Assembly (NCBI RefSeq): GCF_014174515.1
Contig: NZ_JACJUG010000001.1
Span: forward strand, 1-64,000
Origin: Mitsuaria sp. WAJ17
Lineage (GTDB): Bacteria; Pseudomonadota; Gammaproteobacteria; Burkholderiales; Burkholderiaceae_C
Length of the DNA stretch: 64,000 nucleotides
Reading direction: 5' to 3'
Notes under the pieces: generated by a model
Told to the model about the DNA's origin: nothing
The model's input: only the letters and a program-made list of their open reading frames with translations
Databases searched by the model: none
Position numbers and translations under genes: made by a program
Shown here: positions 36,264-46,900 of the stretch, one piece after another
Position numbering within the stretch: position 1 is the first letter of the stretch
How the letters are laid out: every line of letters begins with the position of its first letter

Positions 36264-37445
36264 TCAGCACAACACCTGCCGCAGCGCCTGGCGCAGCAGG
36301 TCCAGACCTTCGTCCAGCTCCGCTGCGCTGACGTTCAGCGCAGGCATGAAGCGCAGCAGATGCGGCCGCGGCGCATTGAGCAGCAGGCCCACCGGCGCCA
36401 GGCTGCGCGCCGCCTCGACCACCTCGTCAGCCCGCGGCACGGGCAAGGCCAGCGCCCGCAGCAGGCCGGCGCCGCGTTCGCCGGGCAGGTGGTGCGCCCG
36501 TGCGATCGCCTCCAGCCCGCGCGCCAGCTGCTCGCCTCGCTGGCGGACCCCGGCCAGAAAGGCGGGCGTGCATACTTCGTTAACCACCGCCAGTCCCGCC
36601 GCCGCCATCAGCGGATTGCCGCAGAAGGTACCTCCCTGATCGCCGGGCTCGAAGCAGTTGAAGCGTTCCTTGCAGAGCAGCGCGGACAGGGGAGCGCCCC
36701 CGCCCAGCCCCTTGGCCAATGTCATCAGGTCCGGCTCCACGTCGTAGCGCTCGTAGGCAAAGGCGTGGCCACAGCGGCCGATGCCGGTCTGCACCTCGTC
36801 CGCGATCAGCAGCAGCTGGCGCTCGGTGCACAGGGCGCGCAGCTCGCGCACAAAGCCCGGGTCGGCCACGTTGACGCCCGCCTCGCCTTGCACGAACTCG
36901 ATCATCACCGCCACGCTGTCCGGCGTGATCGCGCGCTCCACCGAGCCGATGTCATCGAGCCTGGCCTTGGCAAAGCCCTGGGGCATGGGCGCATAGATGC
37001 TGTCCCAGCCGGGCTTGCCGGAAGCGCTCATCATGGCCAGGGTGCGGCCGTGGAATCCCTGCTCGAAGCTGATGATCCCGTGCGCCCCGCCCCGCTCCCG
37101 CCGGCCCCAGCGGCGCGCCAGCTTGACTGCGCCCTCGTTGGCCTCGGCGCCCGAGCTGGCCAGGAAGACTCGGTCGAAGCAGCTCAGCTCGACCAGACGC
37201 CGGGCCAGATCCAGCATCGGCCGGTTGTGGAAGGCCGGGCTCGGGTTCACCAGGCGGCTCGCCTGGCTGGCCAGCGCCTGCGCGAGCAGCGCCGGGCTGT
37301 GCCCCAGGCTGTTGACGGCCCAGCCCTGCACGAGGTCGAGGTAGCGCTTGCCGCTCTCGTCGATCAGCCAGGAGCCCTGGCCTTCGACGAAGACGATGTC
37401 CGGACGGGCGGTGATGGTGATGAGATCGCTGCCGGGCCTGCTCAT
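36264..37445 (-). CDS. Class III (ArgD-like) aminotransferase
   Basis: A PLP-dependent omega-aminotransferase of 393 residues, closest in pattern to acetylornithine/succinylornithine transaminases. Visible are FLASSGAEANEGAVKLARRW (PLP phosphate), GFHGRT, VMIEFVQGEAGV, LLIADEVQTGIGRCG and the Schiff-base lysine in LMTLAKGLGGGAPLSALL. The usual IQGEGG motif is changed to VQGEAG. The ATG at 37445 overlaps the stop of a DJ-1/PfpI gene (ATGA), and the pair is divergent from a GlxA-type regulator. The physiological substrate may therefore be a special amine or amino acid rather than acetylornithine. That is inference. Confidence 0.85.
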   Translation of the reverse strand: MSRPGSDLITITARPDIVFVEGQGSWLIDESGKRYLDLVQGWAVNSLGHSPALLAQALASQASRLVNPSPAFHNRPMLDLARRLVELSCFDRVFLASSGAEANEGAVKLARRWGRRERGGAHGIISFEQGFHGRTLAMMSASGKPGWDSIYAPMPQGFAKARLDDIGSVERAITPDSVAVMIEFVQGEAGVNVADPGFVRELRALCTERQLLLIADEVQTGIGRCGHAFAYERYDVEPDLMTLAKGLGGGAPLSALLCKERFNCFEPGDQGGTFCGNPLMAAAGLAVVNEVCTPAFLAGVRQRGEQLARGLEAIARAHHLPGERGAGLLRALALPVPRADEVVEAARSLAPVGLLLNAPRPHLLRFMPALNVSAAELDEGLDLLRQALRQVLC

Positions 37446-38044
37446 GCCGCCTCCGTCCAGTCGAACGCCAGTTGGCGCGCGGTGCGCAGCGCCAGCTCTC
37501 GGCCCTGCAGGCGCTCCACCAGGTGCAGGCTCATGTCGATGCCGGCCGAGATGCCTGCGGAGCTGACGATGCGGCCGGTGTCCACCCAGCGCCGGCCCTC
37601 CACCACGCGCAGGTCAGGCCGCAGCGCGCGCAGATCGTCCACGTCTTCCCAGTGCGTGGTGGCCTCCAGCCCGTCCAGCACGCCGGCCTGCGCCAGCAGC
37701 AGGGCCCCTGTGCAGACCGAGGCCAGGACACGCGCCGTGCCGGCCTGCACGGCAATCCAGTCCATCAGCGCCGCCTGGCCCAGCTCGGCATCGACCACGC
37801 CGCCGGGCACGATGGCGCAGTCCAGCGGCGGATGGTCGTCCAGCGTCCGATCCGGCTGCAGGCGCAGGCCGGCACGGGCATGCACCGGCTCCGCCCCGCG
37901 GGCCAGCGTGAAGACCGTGAAGAGCGGCGGTGTGCCCGCGGGCTGGCTGCGTGCATGGATCCGGGCCGCGGTGGTGAACACCTCGTAGGGGCCGGCCATG
38001 TCCAGCAGCTCCACCTCGTCGAAGATCAGGATGCCCACATTCAT
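37442..38044 (-). CDS. DJ-1/PfpI family protein
   Basis: 200 residues with the class I glutamine amidotransferase-like fold. It starts NVGILIFDEVELLDMAGPYE and contains the nucleophile elbow LASVCTGALLLAQAG with Cys111, followed by THWEDVDDL. This resembles the ThiJ/isocyanide hydratase-like branch, so it may act on a small molecule. The frame open to 38167 is not needed: ATG 38044 is preceded by GGGAGGTG nine bases upstream. It is coupled to the aminotransferase downstream. Confidence 0.87.
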   Translation of the reverse strand: MNVGILIFDEVELLDMAGPYEVFTTAARIHARSQPAGTPPLFTVFTLARGAEPVHARAGLRLQPDRTLDDHPPLDCAIVPGGVVDAELGQAALMDWIAVQAGTARVLASVCTGALLLAQAGVLDGLEATTHWEDVDDLRALRPDLRVVEGRRWVDTGRIVSSAGISAGIDMSLHLVERLQGRELALRTARQLAFDWTEAA

Positions 38045-38175
38045 CTGCTTGCACCTCCCAGGCGTGCGTCCAGTCAAGAGAACGCCAGTGTGCGCAGGCA
38101 GGGCTATGACCGCCATGACGCTGTTCCCACCTTTTCTGCCATCACCCCGAATGGCCCGGCCTGCCACAATGGGCC

Positions 38176-39153
38176 ATGACCTGCCGCATCGTCTTCATCC
38201 TCTTCCCCGGTTTCCAGCAGCTGGACCTGGCCGGACCGATGGCGGTGTTCGAGGTCGCGAGGCTGCAGCAGCCGGCCAGCTACACCTGGCGTCTGGCGGC
38301 TCACGCGGACGGCACGGTGCGCAGCTCGGCGGGCGTTCCCTGGCCGGTTCAGCCGCTCCCGCGCAGCTGCGACGCCGACGACCTCGTCATGGTGATCGGC
38401 GGCGACGGCGTCGATGCGGCCTGCCGCGACACGCGCCTGCTTGCCTGGCTGCAGCGAGCCAGCCACAGCGGGGCCCGGATGGCCAGCATCTGCAGCGGCA
38501 GCCTGCTGCTCGCTGCGGCTGGCCTGCTGGACCAGCGCTCGGCCACGACGCACTGGTCCCGCAGCCGCCAGTTCGAGACCACCTACCCCGCCGTGAACCT
38601 GCAGCCCGATCGCATCTTCGTGCGCGAGCCCGCCCAGCGCAGCCGCCGCGCACGCCGCCCCGAGCTCTGGACCAGCGCCGGCATGACCGCCGGCATCGAT
38701 CTCTGCCTGGCCCTGGTGGCCCACGACTGCGGCGAGGACGTGGCCCGCGAGGCCGCACGCCAGCTGGTGGTGGAACGGCGGCGGCCGGGCGGTCAGTCAC
38801 AGTTCTCGCCCCTGCTGGAAACACAGCGGCCGGAGGGCCGCTTCGGCGAGCTGCTGCAGCACATCCGCCTGCACCTGAGGCAGGACCATCGCGTGGACGA
38901 GCTGGCCGCGCGCGCCTGCATGAGCCCCCGCCACTTCGCCCGTTGCTTCCGCGCCGAGACCGGCAGCACGCCCGCCCACGTGGTGGAGCGCCTGCGCGTG
39001 GAAGCCGCTCGCGCCGCGCTGGAAGGCGGCCAGCCCTCGGTGCAGCGCATCGCCGAGGACTGCGGCTTCGGCAGCACCGAGCGCATGCGCCGCGCCTTCC
39101 AGCGCCTGCTGGGGCGGCCGCCAGCGGCGTTCCGTAAAGCTGAGCACGGCTGA
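38176..39153 (+). CDS. GlxA family AraC-type transcriptional regulator
   Basis: 325 residues: an N-terminal DJ-1/PfpI-like sensor domain (IVFILFPGFQQLDLAGPMAV, and ASICSGSLLLAAAGLL with Cys106) and a C-terminal AraC pair of helix-turn-helix motifs (RVDELAARACMSPRHFARCF; QRIAEDCGFGSTERMRRAFQ). GlxA-type activators often control catabolic genes for amines, glycine betaine or arginine in proteobacteria. Here the divergent DJ-1/aminotransferase pair, 131 bases away, is the obvious target. The effector is unknown. Confidence 0.92.
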   Translation: MTCRIVFILFPGFQQLDLAGPMAVFEVARLQQPASYTWRLAAHADGTVRSSAGVPWPVQPLPRSCDADDLVMVIGGDGVDAACRDTRLLAWLQRASHSGARMASICSGSLLLAAAGLLDQRSATTHWSRSRQFETTYPAVNLQPDRIFVREPAQRSRRARRPELWTSAGMTAGIDLCLALVAHDCGEDVAREAARQLVVERRRPGGQSQFSPLLETQRPEGRFGELLQHIRLHLRQDHRVDELAARACMSPRHFARCFRAETGSTPAHVVERLRVEAARAALEGGQPSVQRIAEDCGFGSTERMRRAFQRLLGRPPAAFRKAEHG

Positions 39154-39321
39154 GGCGGCGATTCCGGAGTGATGCCAGTCTGGGCGCGTCCTGCGGCTTA
39201 ATCCATGCGCGCCTGTTCAACAATCTGGCAACGCTGACAGAGAGGTTGCTGTCCACAACTCCATACCATCGGTCGGCTATTCAGTCACCAGGCTGCGCCG
39301 ATGGGGCAGGAGCGAGGGATC

Positions 39322-39879
39322 GTGCTGACACTGCCATTCGAGGATTCGCTGCCGCGCGGTTTGACGGATTTGTTGCCAGGGCTGGCGCGGCAGGGTCTGG
39401 GTGCCCGCCCCTGCGGCCCTCTGGACCGGGACTTTCTGCGCGCGCTTTATGCCGGCACGAGAGAGTCCGAGCTGGCGCAGACGGGTTGGCCGGCCGAGCA
39501 GGTCCAGGCCTTTCTGGCCGGGCAGTTCGAGCACCAGCGGCGCCACTTCGAGACGCACTTCCCCGGCGCCCTTTTCCTGCTGCTGGAGCGCAAGGGTCAG
39601 GCGATCGGTCGCCTGTACTGGTGGGAGGGCGAAGACCGGGCCGTGCTCGTGGACGTGATCCTCCTCCCGGCTCTGCGCGGACAGGGCCTGGGCACGGCCC
39701 TGCTGAAGACACTGCTGGACCGCGCCGATGCGCGCTGCCTGCCCATCGAGCTGCACGTGGAGGCCGGCAACCCAGCCCGTCGCCTCTACCAGCGCCTGGG
39801 CTTCATGCCAGCCGCCGACACGGGCTTCTACACCCCGATGCGCCGACCTGTTCCTCACGCTGCCGTGCTGCACGGCTGA
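39322..39879 (+). CDS. GNAT family N-acetyltransferase
   Basis: About 185 residues with the GNAT core: DVILLPALRGQGLGTALLKT is the acetyl-CoA loop (Q/RxxGxG/A), followed by HVEAGNPARRLYQRLGF. The target is unknown. GTG 39322 is chosen because AGGAG and GAGGG lie just upstream. ATG 39301 is also in frame and would add seven residues. The gene ends 27 bases before the tail-collar gene and is probably co-transcribed with it. GNAT genes beside MdpB-type collar proteins recur in other bacteria, as far as memory serves. Confidence 0.85.
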   Translation: MLTLPFEDSLPRGLTDLLPGLARQGLGARPCGPLDRDFLRALYAGTRESELAQTGWPAEQVQAFLAGQFEHQRRHFETHFPGALFLLLERKGQAIGRLYWWEGEDRAVLVDVILLPALRGQGLGTALLKTLLDRADARCLPIELHVEAGNPARRLYQRLGFMPAADTGFYTPMRRPVPHAAVLHG

Positions 39880-39906
39880 TCCACCCACCGCAAGGAGATA
39901 CACATC

Positions 39907-40581
39907 ATGAGCGAACCGTTCCTGGGCGAGATCCGCATGGTCGGATTCAACTACGCCCCCGTTGGCTGGGCCCCCTGCGACGGACGCCTGCTGCCCATTG
40001 CGCAGAACTCGGCGCTGTTCGCCCTGCTGGGCACCACCTATGGCGGCGATGGCGTCGCCAACTTTGCCCTGCCGGACCTGCGCGGCCGGGCCGCCGTGGG
40101 CATGGGCAACGGGCCCGGTCTCACGCCCATCGTCCAGGGTCAGCGAAGCGGCAACGAGTCCGTCACCCTGACCAACGGGCAGCTCCCCCAGCACACGCAT
40201 CCGGCCTCCTTCGCCGGGCAGGCCAGCGGGGTCTCCGGATCGCTGAGCACCTCGGTGAGCGTGGACGTTGGTACCAGCACGGCCAACCCCATGGTGCCGC
40301 CCACCACGGGTGCCACCACCTTCCTGTCGGCTGCCACGGGCAAGGTGGGCCTGAACAGCGTGGTCTTCAATGGGCTCTACACAAACACCGCCCCGGACGC
40401 GACCAAGGCACAGCTGGGCGGCATCACCGCATCGACCAATGCGGGCGCCTTGTCCTCCACAGCCGCTGGTACCGTGACGGTAGGACCGGCGGGGAGCAGC
40501 TTGCCGGTCCCTCTTCGCAACCCTTACCTGGGCAGCAACTTCATCATCGCTCTGGAAGGCATCTTCCCCACGCGGCCCTGA
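39907..40581 (+). CDS. Phage tail collar domain protein (MdpB-like)
   Basis: 224 residues. The N-terminal tail-collar fold is clear: FLGEIRMVGFNYAPVGWAPC, DGRLLPIAQNSALFALLGTT and FALPDLRGRAAVGMGNGPG. A low-complexity Ser/Thr/Gly beta region follows, ending LGSNFIIALEGIFPTRP, the conserved C-terminus of microcystin-dependent (MdpB) proteins. Such proteins are chromosomal relatives of T4 short tail fibre gp12, and no other phage genes are near. It may be a surface or exported adhesin component. AAGGAG precedes the ATG. It lies 400 bases upstream of the giant DUF4347 gene on the same strand. Confidence 0.88.
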   Translation: MSEPFLGEIRMVGFNYAPVGWAPCDGRLLPIAQNSALFALLGTTYGGDGVANFALPDLRGRAAVGMGNGPGLTPIVQGQRSGNESVTLTNGQLPQHTHPASFAGQASGVSGSLSTSVSVDVGTSTANPMVPPTTGATTFLSAATGKVGLNSVVFNGLYTNTAPDATKAQLGGITASTNAGALSSTAAGTVTVGPAGSSLPVPLRNPYLGSNFIIALEGIFPTRP

Positions 40582-40983
40582 GTGCCGGCGCCGGATCGCG
40601 CAGCAGGGCAGGCGCCCTGTGTCTAAAAAGACACGCGGCCGTTCGGCGCCGATCGGAGCTCGCAAGCCGCCTGCCTAGCGTATCCGGGCGAGGAAAAGCG
40701 TGATGGCTGGGCGCCAAGACGGCCACATGTGTCGATTACTGCCGACCGACGACAACTTCTTGCGCCCTAGGCCGGGGAGTTCTCCTGCGCGTCGGACCTG
40801 CGCACATTGAGGTCTGAAATGGCGCCTAGCCGGCCAGGAATTGCCAGGCCCTCTTGACCGGGATCTAGGTAGGATGGCACCGCAAGCCCTGACCCCCGGG
40901 GCTTGCGGTGCCGACAGCAGTGCTAAAGCCCAGCGCGTCTCCCTCGGAGGCCCCGACCTGGGACTGACAAGTTGGAGACAGTC
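40582..40983 (+). other. Leader region of the giant surface-protein gene
   Basis: 402 bases without a gene. It contains a small hairpin GTGTCT-AAAA-AGACAC at 40619-40634 and a much stronger one at 40876-40912. No confident promoter was identified. TTGCCA at 40841-40846 with TAGGTA at 40866-40871 is a weak possibility. The length suggests regulated expression of the giant gene. Confidence 0.45.
40876..40912 (+). promoter_or_regulatory. 14-bp perfect hairpin upstream of the giant gene
   Basis: GGCACCGCAAGCCC (40876-40889) pairs perfectly with GGGCTTGCGGTGCC (40899-40912) around a nine-base C-rich loop. No T run follows, so it is not a standard terminator. It lies 71 bases before the ATG and would form in the 5' leader if transcription starts upstream. 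Confidence 0.6.
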
Positions 40984-43900
40984 ATGCGGATCTTCAGGCA
41001 GCTCAAGCAGCAGCTCACCCCTGGACGCGCTTGTCCGCAACCCCAGGCCGCTTCCACGGCAGCGCCAACACCCTTGTTAATGGCCCTAGAGCCGCGCGTC
41101 ATGTTCGACGCCGCGGCCCTGAGCACCGCGGCAGAGGTAGTGGCCGTGCACCGCGAGCCTGTGCATGTGGCTGAAGCCGACCCGGTGCTGCTGCGGCACT
41201 TCGGGCCCACGGCTGTCACAGCGCCCGCTCCCCGGGAGGTGTTGTTCCTCTCAGCTCAGGTGGATGACGCCGCCACCCTGCGCCAGGCTGCGCGACCAGG
41301 GGTGGAGATCGTGAACCTGGACCCCTCGCGCAACGGCCTGGACCAGATCGCCGACTACCTGGCTCAGCACCACGGCGTGACGGCGGTGCACATCGTCTCG
41401 CACGGCCGGGACGGCGCCGTTTCACTCGGCAATCTGTGGCTGGACAACAGCAATCTGCCCAGCTACGCCCCCACGCTGGCCCGCATCGGGGGCGCCATGG
41501 CACCCGGCGCGGACCTGCTGCTGTACGGCTGCAATGTGGCGGCCGACGGCCAGGGCCGGGACTTCGTCCAGCAGCTGGCGCAAGCGACAGGTCGCGACGT
41601 GGCAGCCTCTGACGATGCCACGGGCGCCAGCCGATCCGGCGGGGACTGGACGTTGGAGGCGCGCGTGGGCAGCGTCGAGGCGGCCATCGCCTTTGGCGGG
41701 CAGGCCCTGGGTGCCTATCAGGGGCTGCTGGCGGTTTCCAGCGAGAACTTCGATGGTGCGGGTCTGGTCTTCCAGACCGGCGTCACCACAGTCAACGTGG
41801 GCACCTGGACCTTCACTGCGGCCTCCAGCAACGACTTCTACACCCCGAACTCCAGCGACCAGAACTTCAACACCAATATGGACGGGGCCGGCGGCGACCG
41901 GACCTTCATCTGGAACTACGGCGGAAACTCAATTTCCAGCTTCACCATGAAGTCGGCCGATGGCACCGATTTCCAGCTCAACTCCTTCGTGCTGGGCTCC
42001 TCCGCCGGCTCGACCTCGGTGACGGTCAGCGCCTACCGGGACGGCGCCCTGGTGGTCAGTGGCGAAGCTGTGAACCTGACGGCCGGGGATTCCGCGGGCC
42101 ACATCACCTACAACTTCTCGGGCACGACGGCAGGAGGCAGCTACGGGCAGCTGGTCTTCGACAGCCTCTATGCCAATGTGGACGAGATTCGTTTCAGCTG
42201 GTCCGGCGCGGTCACGCCCGAGATCGATGACATCAGCATCTCGGCTGCCGTGGTCCCGGCCAGTGTCACCAGCGCCACCTATGACGCCAGCACCGGCGTC
42301 CTGGCCGTCACCGGCGCCAACATGGTCGGCGGGGACACCATTGATCCGACCAAGCTCACGCTGACCGGACAGGGCGGTGCCACCTACACCCTCACCTCGG
42401 CCAGCACCACGGCCAGCAGCAGCACGGCCTTCTCGATCACGCTCAACGCCGCCGACAAGCTGGCCATCAACGGCCTGCTCAACAAGAACGGCACGAGCGC
42501 GGTGGGCGGCACCACCTTCAATCTGGCAGCCGCCGCGAACTGGGACTCCACCGCCAGCGCGCCTGCCGATCTCACCAGCAACGGCGTGACGGTCAGCAAC
42601 GTCACGGCCCCGGCCATCACCTCAGCAAGCTATGACGCCAGCACCCATGTGCTCACCGTCACAGGCAGTAATCTGGTAGGCGTGTCCGGGGCGGGCAACG
42701 ACATCACGGTGGCCAAGCTCACCCTGTATGGCGAAGGCGGCAGCAGCTACACGCTGACTTCATCCGATGTCGATGTGAGCTCCGCCACCAGCTTCTCGGT
42801 CACGCTCAATGCGACCGATCGCGCGCAGGTGGAGTTCATACTCAACCGCAATGGCACAGCCTCCACCGGCGGCACGACCTACAACCTGCAGGCTGACGAC
42901 GACTGGAACAGTGTCGTGACGGGCGGCGACATCTCCGACGTCACCACCGGCGTGACCGTGAGCAATGTGGCCGTGCCAGCCATCACCAGCGCCACCTACA
43001 ACAGCGTGAGTGGCCAGTTGGTGATCACGGGCACAGGCTTCTTGCCCTTGAGCGGCGCCGGCAACGACATCGTTGCCAGCAAGCTCACCTTGACCGGCGA
43101 AGGCGGTGCCACCTATACGCTCACCGACACCGTCGATGTGGACGTCAGCTCCGGCACCAGCGCCACTCTGATCCTGAGCGCCACCGACAAGGCCGCCATC
43201 AACGCCCTGCTGAACAAGAACGGCAGCGCCTCGACTGACAGCACCACCTACAACCTTGCCGCCGCCGAGGACTGGAACGCAGGGGCTGCGGCTGCCGTCG
43301 TGATCGCCGACCTGACGGGCAATGGCGTCACGGTGAGCGGCTACAACAGCGCGCCGCAGACGGGCAGCCTGCACGGGGATTCGGTCGCCTGGGCGGGCGT
43401 GGGCGGCACGGTGGTGCTGGATGCGGGAGGCAATGCCACGGTGCTGGACACCGAGTTCTCCGCCCTCAACGGCGGCCTGGGCGACTGGGCCGGCGGCAGC
43501 CTGACGGTGCAGCGCCAGGGCACGGCCTGGTCCGCGGACACCCTGGGTTTCAACGCGGCCGGTTTCACGGTCAGCGGCGGCAATCTGCAGTCCGGCGGCC
43601 TGACATTCGCCACCTTCACCAACTCGGGCGGCGTGCTGAGCATCAGCTTCACCAGCTCCGGGACCGCGGCCACCAATGCCCTGGTGCAGGCCGTGCTGCG
43701 CGGCATCACCTACCGCAATGACACCCCGGCCGGGAACGAGACGGTGCGCTTCACGCTGTCGGATGGCACGAGCAGCGCCACGGCGGATGTTGCCGTGACC
43801 AGCAGCAGCATCTACGTGACCAACACCACGGACACCAGCACGATCGATGTGACCAACGGCGTGAGCTTCAGCGAGGCCATGGCCATTGCCAACGCGCAGT

Positions 43901-46900
43901 CGGGGACGGACACCCTGCTGCTGTCGGGCAGCTTCACCGGGACGATGACGCTGGCCGGCGGCCTTTCTGTCAGCGACAACGCCACGATCGACGCCGATTT
44001 GGGCAATGGCTTCAACCTCAGCGGCAGCACACTCACGCTGGACCCGGGCAAGACACTGACCCTCACCAATGGCGCGGGCAAGACGGCCACGATCTCGAGC
44101 CAACTGGCAGGTTCAGGCACCCTGGGCAAGAGTGGCGCCGGTACGCTGGTGCTGGGCAACACCGGCAACTACGCCGGCATGAGCGGCGACATCACCGTGG
44201 GGGGCGGCACGCTGAGCATCTCGAGCGCCAACCACCTGTCCTCCGGCACGCTGACGCTCAACGGCGCCACCCTGGCCGACACCAACAGCGGCGCCGAGAC
44301 CTTGTCGAACGCCGTGGTGGTGGGCAGTGGCGGCGCCACCTTCGCCAAGTCCGGCGGCGGCTCCCTGACGCTGTCGGGATCGCTGAACGGCGGCGGCCCG
44401 ATCACCAACATCGCCGCCGCGCTCAACCACACGGGCGGCGGTACGCTGACCCTGGACGGTGTCACGGTGGAAAGCGCCATTGGCAGCAGCCAGATCACGC
44501 TCGGCAGCCATGTGGTGATCGGCAGCGGCGGTGCCATCTTCAACGCCATGGCCGGAGACATCAATCTCAAAGGCAACGTCAGCGGATCGGGTGCCATCAC
44601 CAAGAATGGCTCGAGCTATTTCCTGTCCCTGTACGGCAACAACTCGCAAAGCGGCACGCAGACCGTCAATGCCGGCTACCTGGTGGCCAATGCCTCGGCG
44701 ACAGCGCTGGGCACGGGCCAGATCGTGCTGGGCAGCGGGGCTTCCCTGGGCTTCCTGGGTGTCGGAACGATGACCGCCACCAACGACATCGTGCTGGCCG
44801 GCAACGCCACGGTCATCAATGGAGTGGCGGGCAACTGCATCGTCACCTTCAGCGGCAACATCACCGAGAGCGGCGGAAGCCGGAACCTGGCCATCACGCC
44901 CAATTCGGGGGCCAGCAGCCGGATGATCTTCACGGGGACCAACACCTACACGGGGACGAGCACCCTCAGCGGCGGGGTGGTGGAGGTCACCAACGGCAGC
45001 AACCTGGGTTCGGGAGCGCTGACCCTGTCCGGCACCACCTTGCAGATCAACGGCAGCGGCGTGACGCTGAGCCAGAACGTCAACCTCAGTGGCAGCTCCA
45101 CGGTCAGCAATGCCAATGGCGTCATCCTGTCCGGCAACCTGGCGGGCAGCGGCGGCCTGACGAAGGCGGGGGCTGGCACCCTGACGCTCTCGGGCACCAA
45201 CACCAACACCGGGGCCATCACGGTGTCGGCAGGCACCCTGGCCCTCAGCGGTGGCGCGGCCGTGGCCGACAGCGTGGCGATGACGGTCTCCAGCGGCGCG
45301 ACACTGGCCCTCAACGCGAGCGAGACCATCGGTTCGCTGTCCGGCGCCGGTGCCGTCACCCTGGGCAGCAACACCCTGAGCACAGCGGGCAACGCCAGCA
45401 CCAGCTTCTCCGGCGCCATCAGCGGCACAGGCGGGCTCACCAAGCAGGGCAGCGGCACGCTGACCCTCTCCGGCACCAACACTTTCACCGGCGGCACGAC
45501 CCTGAGCGCGGGCACCCTGACCCTGAGCGGCGGAGCCGCGCTGTCCGACAGTTCGGCCCTGACCCTGAGCGCGGGCAGCGTGCTGAACCTGTCTGCCAGC
45601 GAGACCATCGGCTCGCTGGCGGGCACGGGCACCGTCAACCTGGGCGCCAACACGCTCAGTGCAGGCGGCGATAACACCAGTACCAGCTTCAGCGGCGCCC
45701 TGGGCGGCACCGGAGGCCTCACCAAGCTGGGCAGCGGGACGCTGACCCTCTCCGGCACCAACACCTTCACCGGCGCCACTACCGTCTCCGCCGGCGAACT
45801 CGCCCTGAGCGGGGGCTCGGCCCTGGCCGACGGTTCCGCCGTGACCGTGGCCAGCGGCGCGCTGCTGACCCTGGCCAGTGCCGAGACCATCGCTTCACTG
45901 GCTGGCGCCGGTACCGTGGCCCTGGGGAACAACACCCTGACCACCGGCGGCAACGCCAGCACCAGCTTCTCCGGGGCCGTCAACGGCACGGGTGGACTGA
46001 CCAAGCAGGGCACCGGTGCCTTGACGCTCTCGGGCACCAACGGCTACACCGGCGCCACCACGCTGAGCGGGGGCTCGCTGTGGGTCAATGGCAGTGTGAG
46101 CAGTGCCGTGCAGGCCGCCAGCGGGACCACCCTGGGCGGCAGCGGCACCATCACCGGCAACGTGACCGTGAACAGCGGTGCGACGCTAGCGCCTGGCGCC
46201 AACGCCGTCGGCACCCTGACCATCCAGGGCGCCCTGGCCTTGTCCGGCACCTTGAATGCCGAGCTGGCGGGCACCACGCCGGGCACGCAATATGACCAGG
46301 TCGTCGTCAACGGCGCCGTGGACCTGGGCGGGGTGGGCGGCGTGACGCTCACCTCCAGCGGCGGCTTCACCGGCAGCGGCACCTTCGTGCTCATCGTCAA
46401 CGATGGCGCAGACACCTTCGTGAACCCCGGCAGCACCGCCGAGGGCGGCAGCCTCAGCTTCGGCGCCAGCACCTTCCTCCTGACCTACGCAGGGGACAGC
46501 AGTGGCCCGGCCATGAGCGGTGGCAATGACCTCGTGGTGGGGGGCAACACCGCACCCGTGGTGGGCGGCCTGGGCGGTGACAGCGTGTCCTATACCGAGG
46601 ACGGCGCGCCCGTGCGGCTTGACGCCGGGCAGAACGCCACCGTGGTGGATGGCGACAGCGCCGACTTCAACGGAGGCACGCTCCGCGCCGCCATCGTGAC
46701 CAATCGGGTCGCGGGCGAGGATCTCCTGTCCATCGTGCACCAGGGGAATGGTGCCGGCCAGATTGGCGTGTCGGGCAGCCAGGTCAGCTATGGGGGCGTG
46801 CTCATCGGCACCTTCACGGGTGGCAGTGGCACCAATGACCTGGTCGTGACCTTCAACAGCAATGCCACGCCCGCTGCCGTTCAGGCCCTGACGCGCGACA

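Noticed and set aside
39907..40581. Prophage
   Set aside because: The collar-domain gene is alone. No capsid, terminase, integrase, lysis or other tail genes are near.
40876..40912. Terminator of the tail-collar gene
   Set aside because: The stem is strong, but it is 295 bases past the stop and has no T run. It is listed as a possible regulatory leader structure instead.
45151..46080. Possible CRISPR-like regular repeat
   Set aside because: Units are 279-282 bp, contiguous and in frame. They are protein-coding domain repeats without spacers.
46510..46560. RTX nonapeptide-like GGNDLVVGG in the giant protein
   Set aside because: Single occurrence, not a tandem calcium-binding array, so it does not identify a classical RTX type I substrate.
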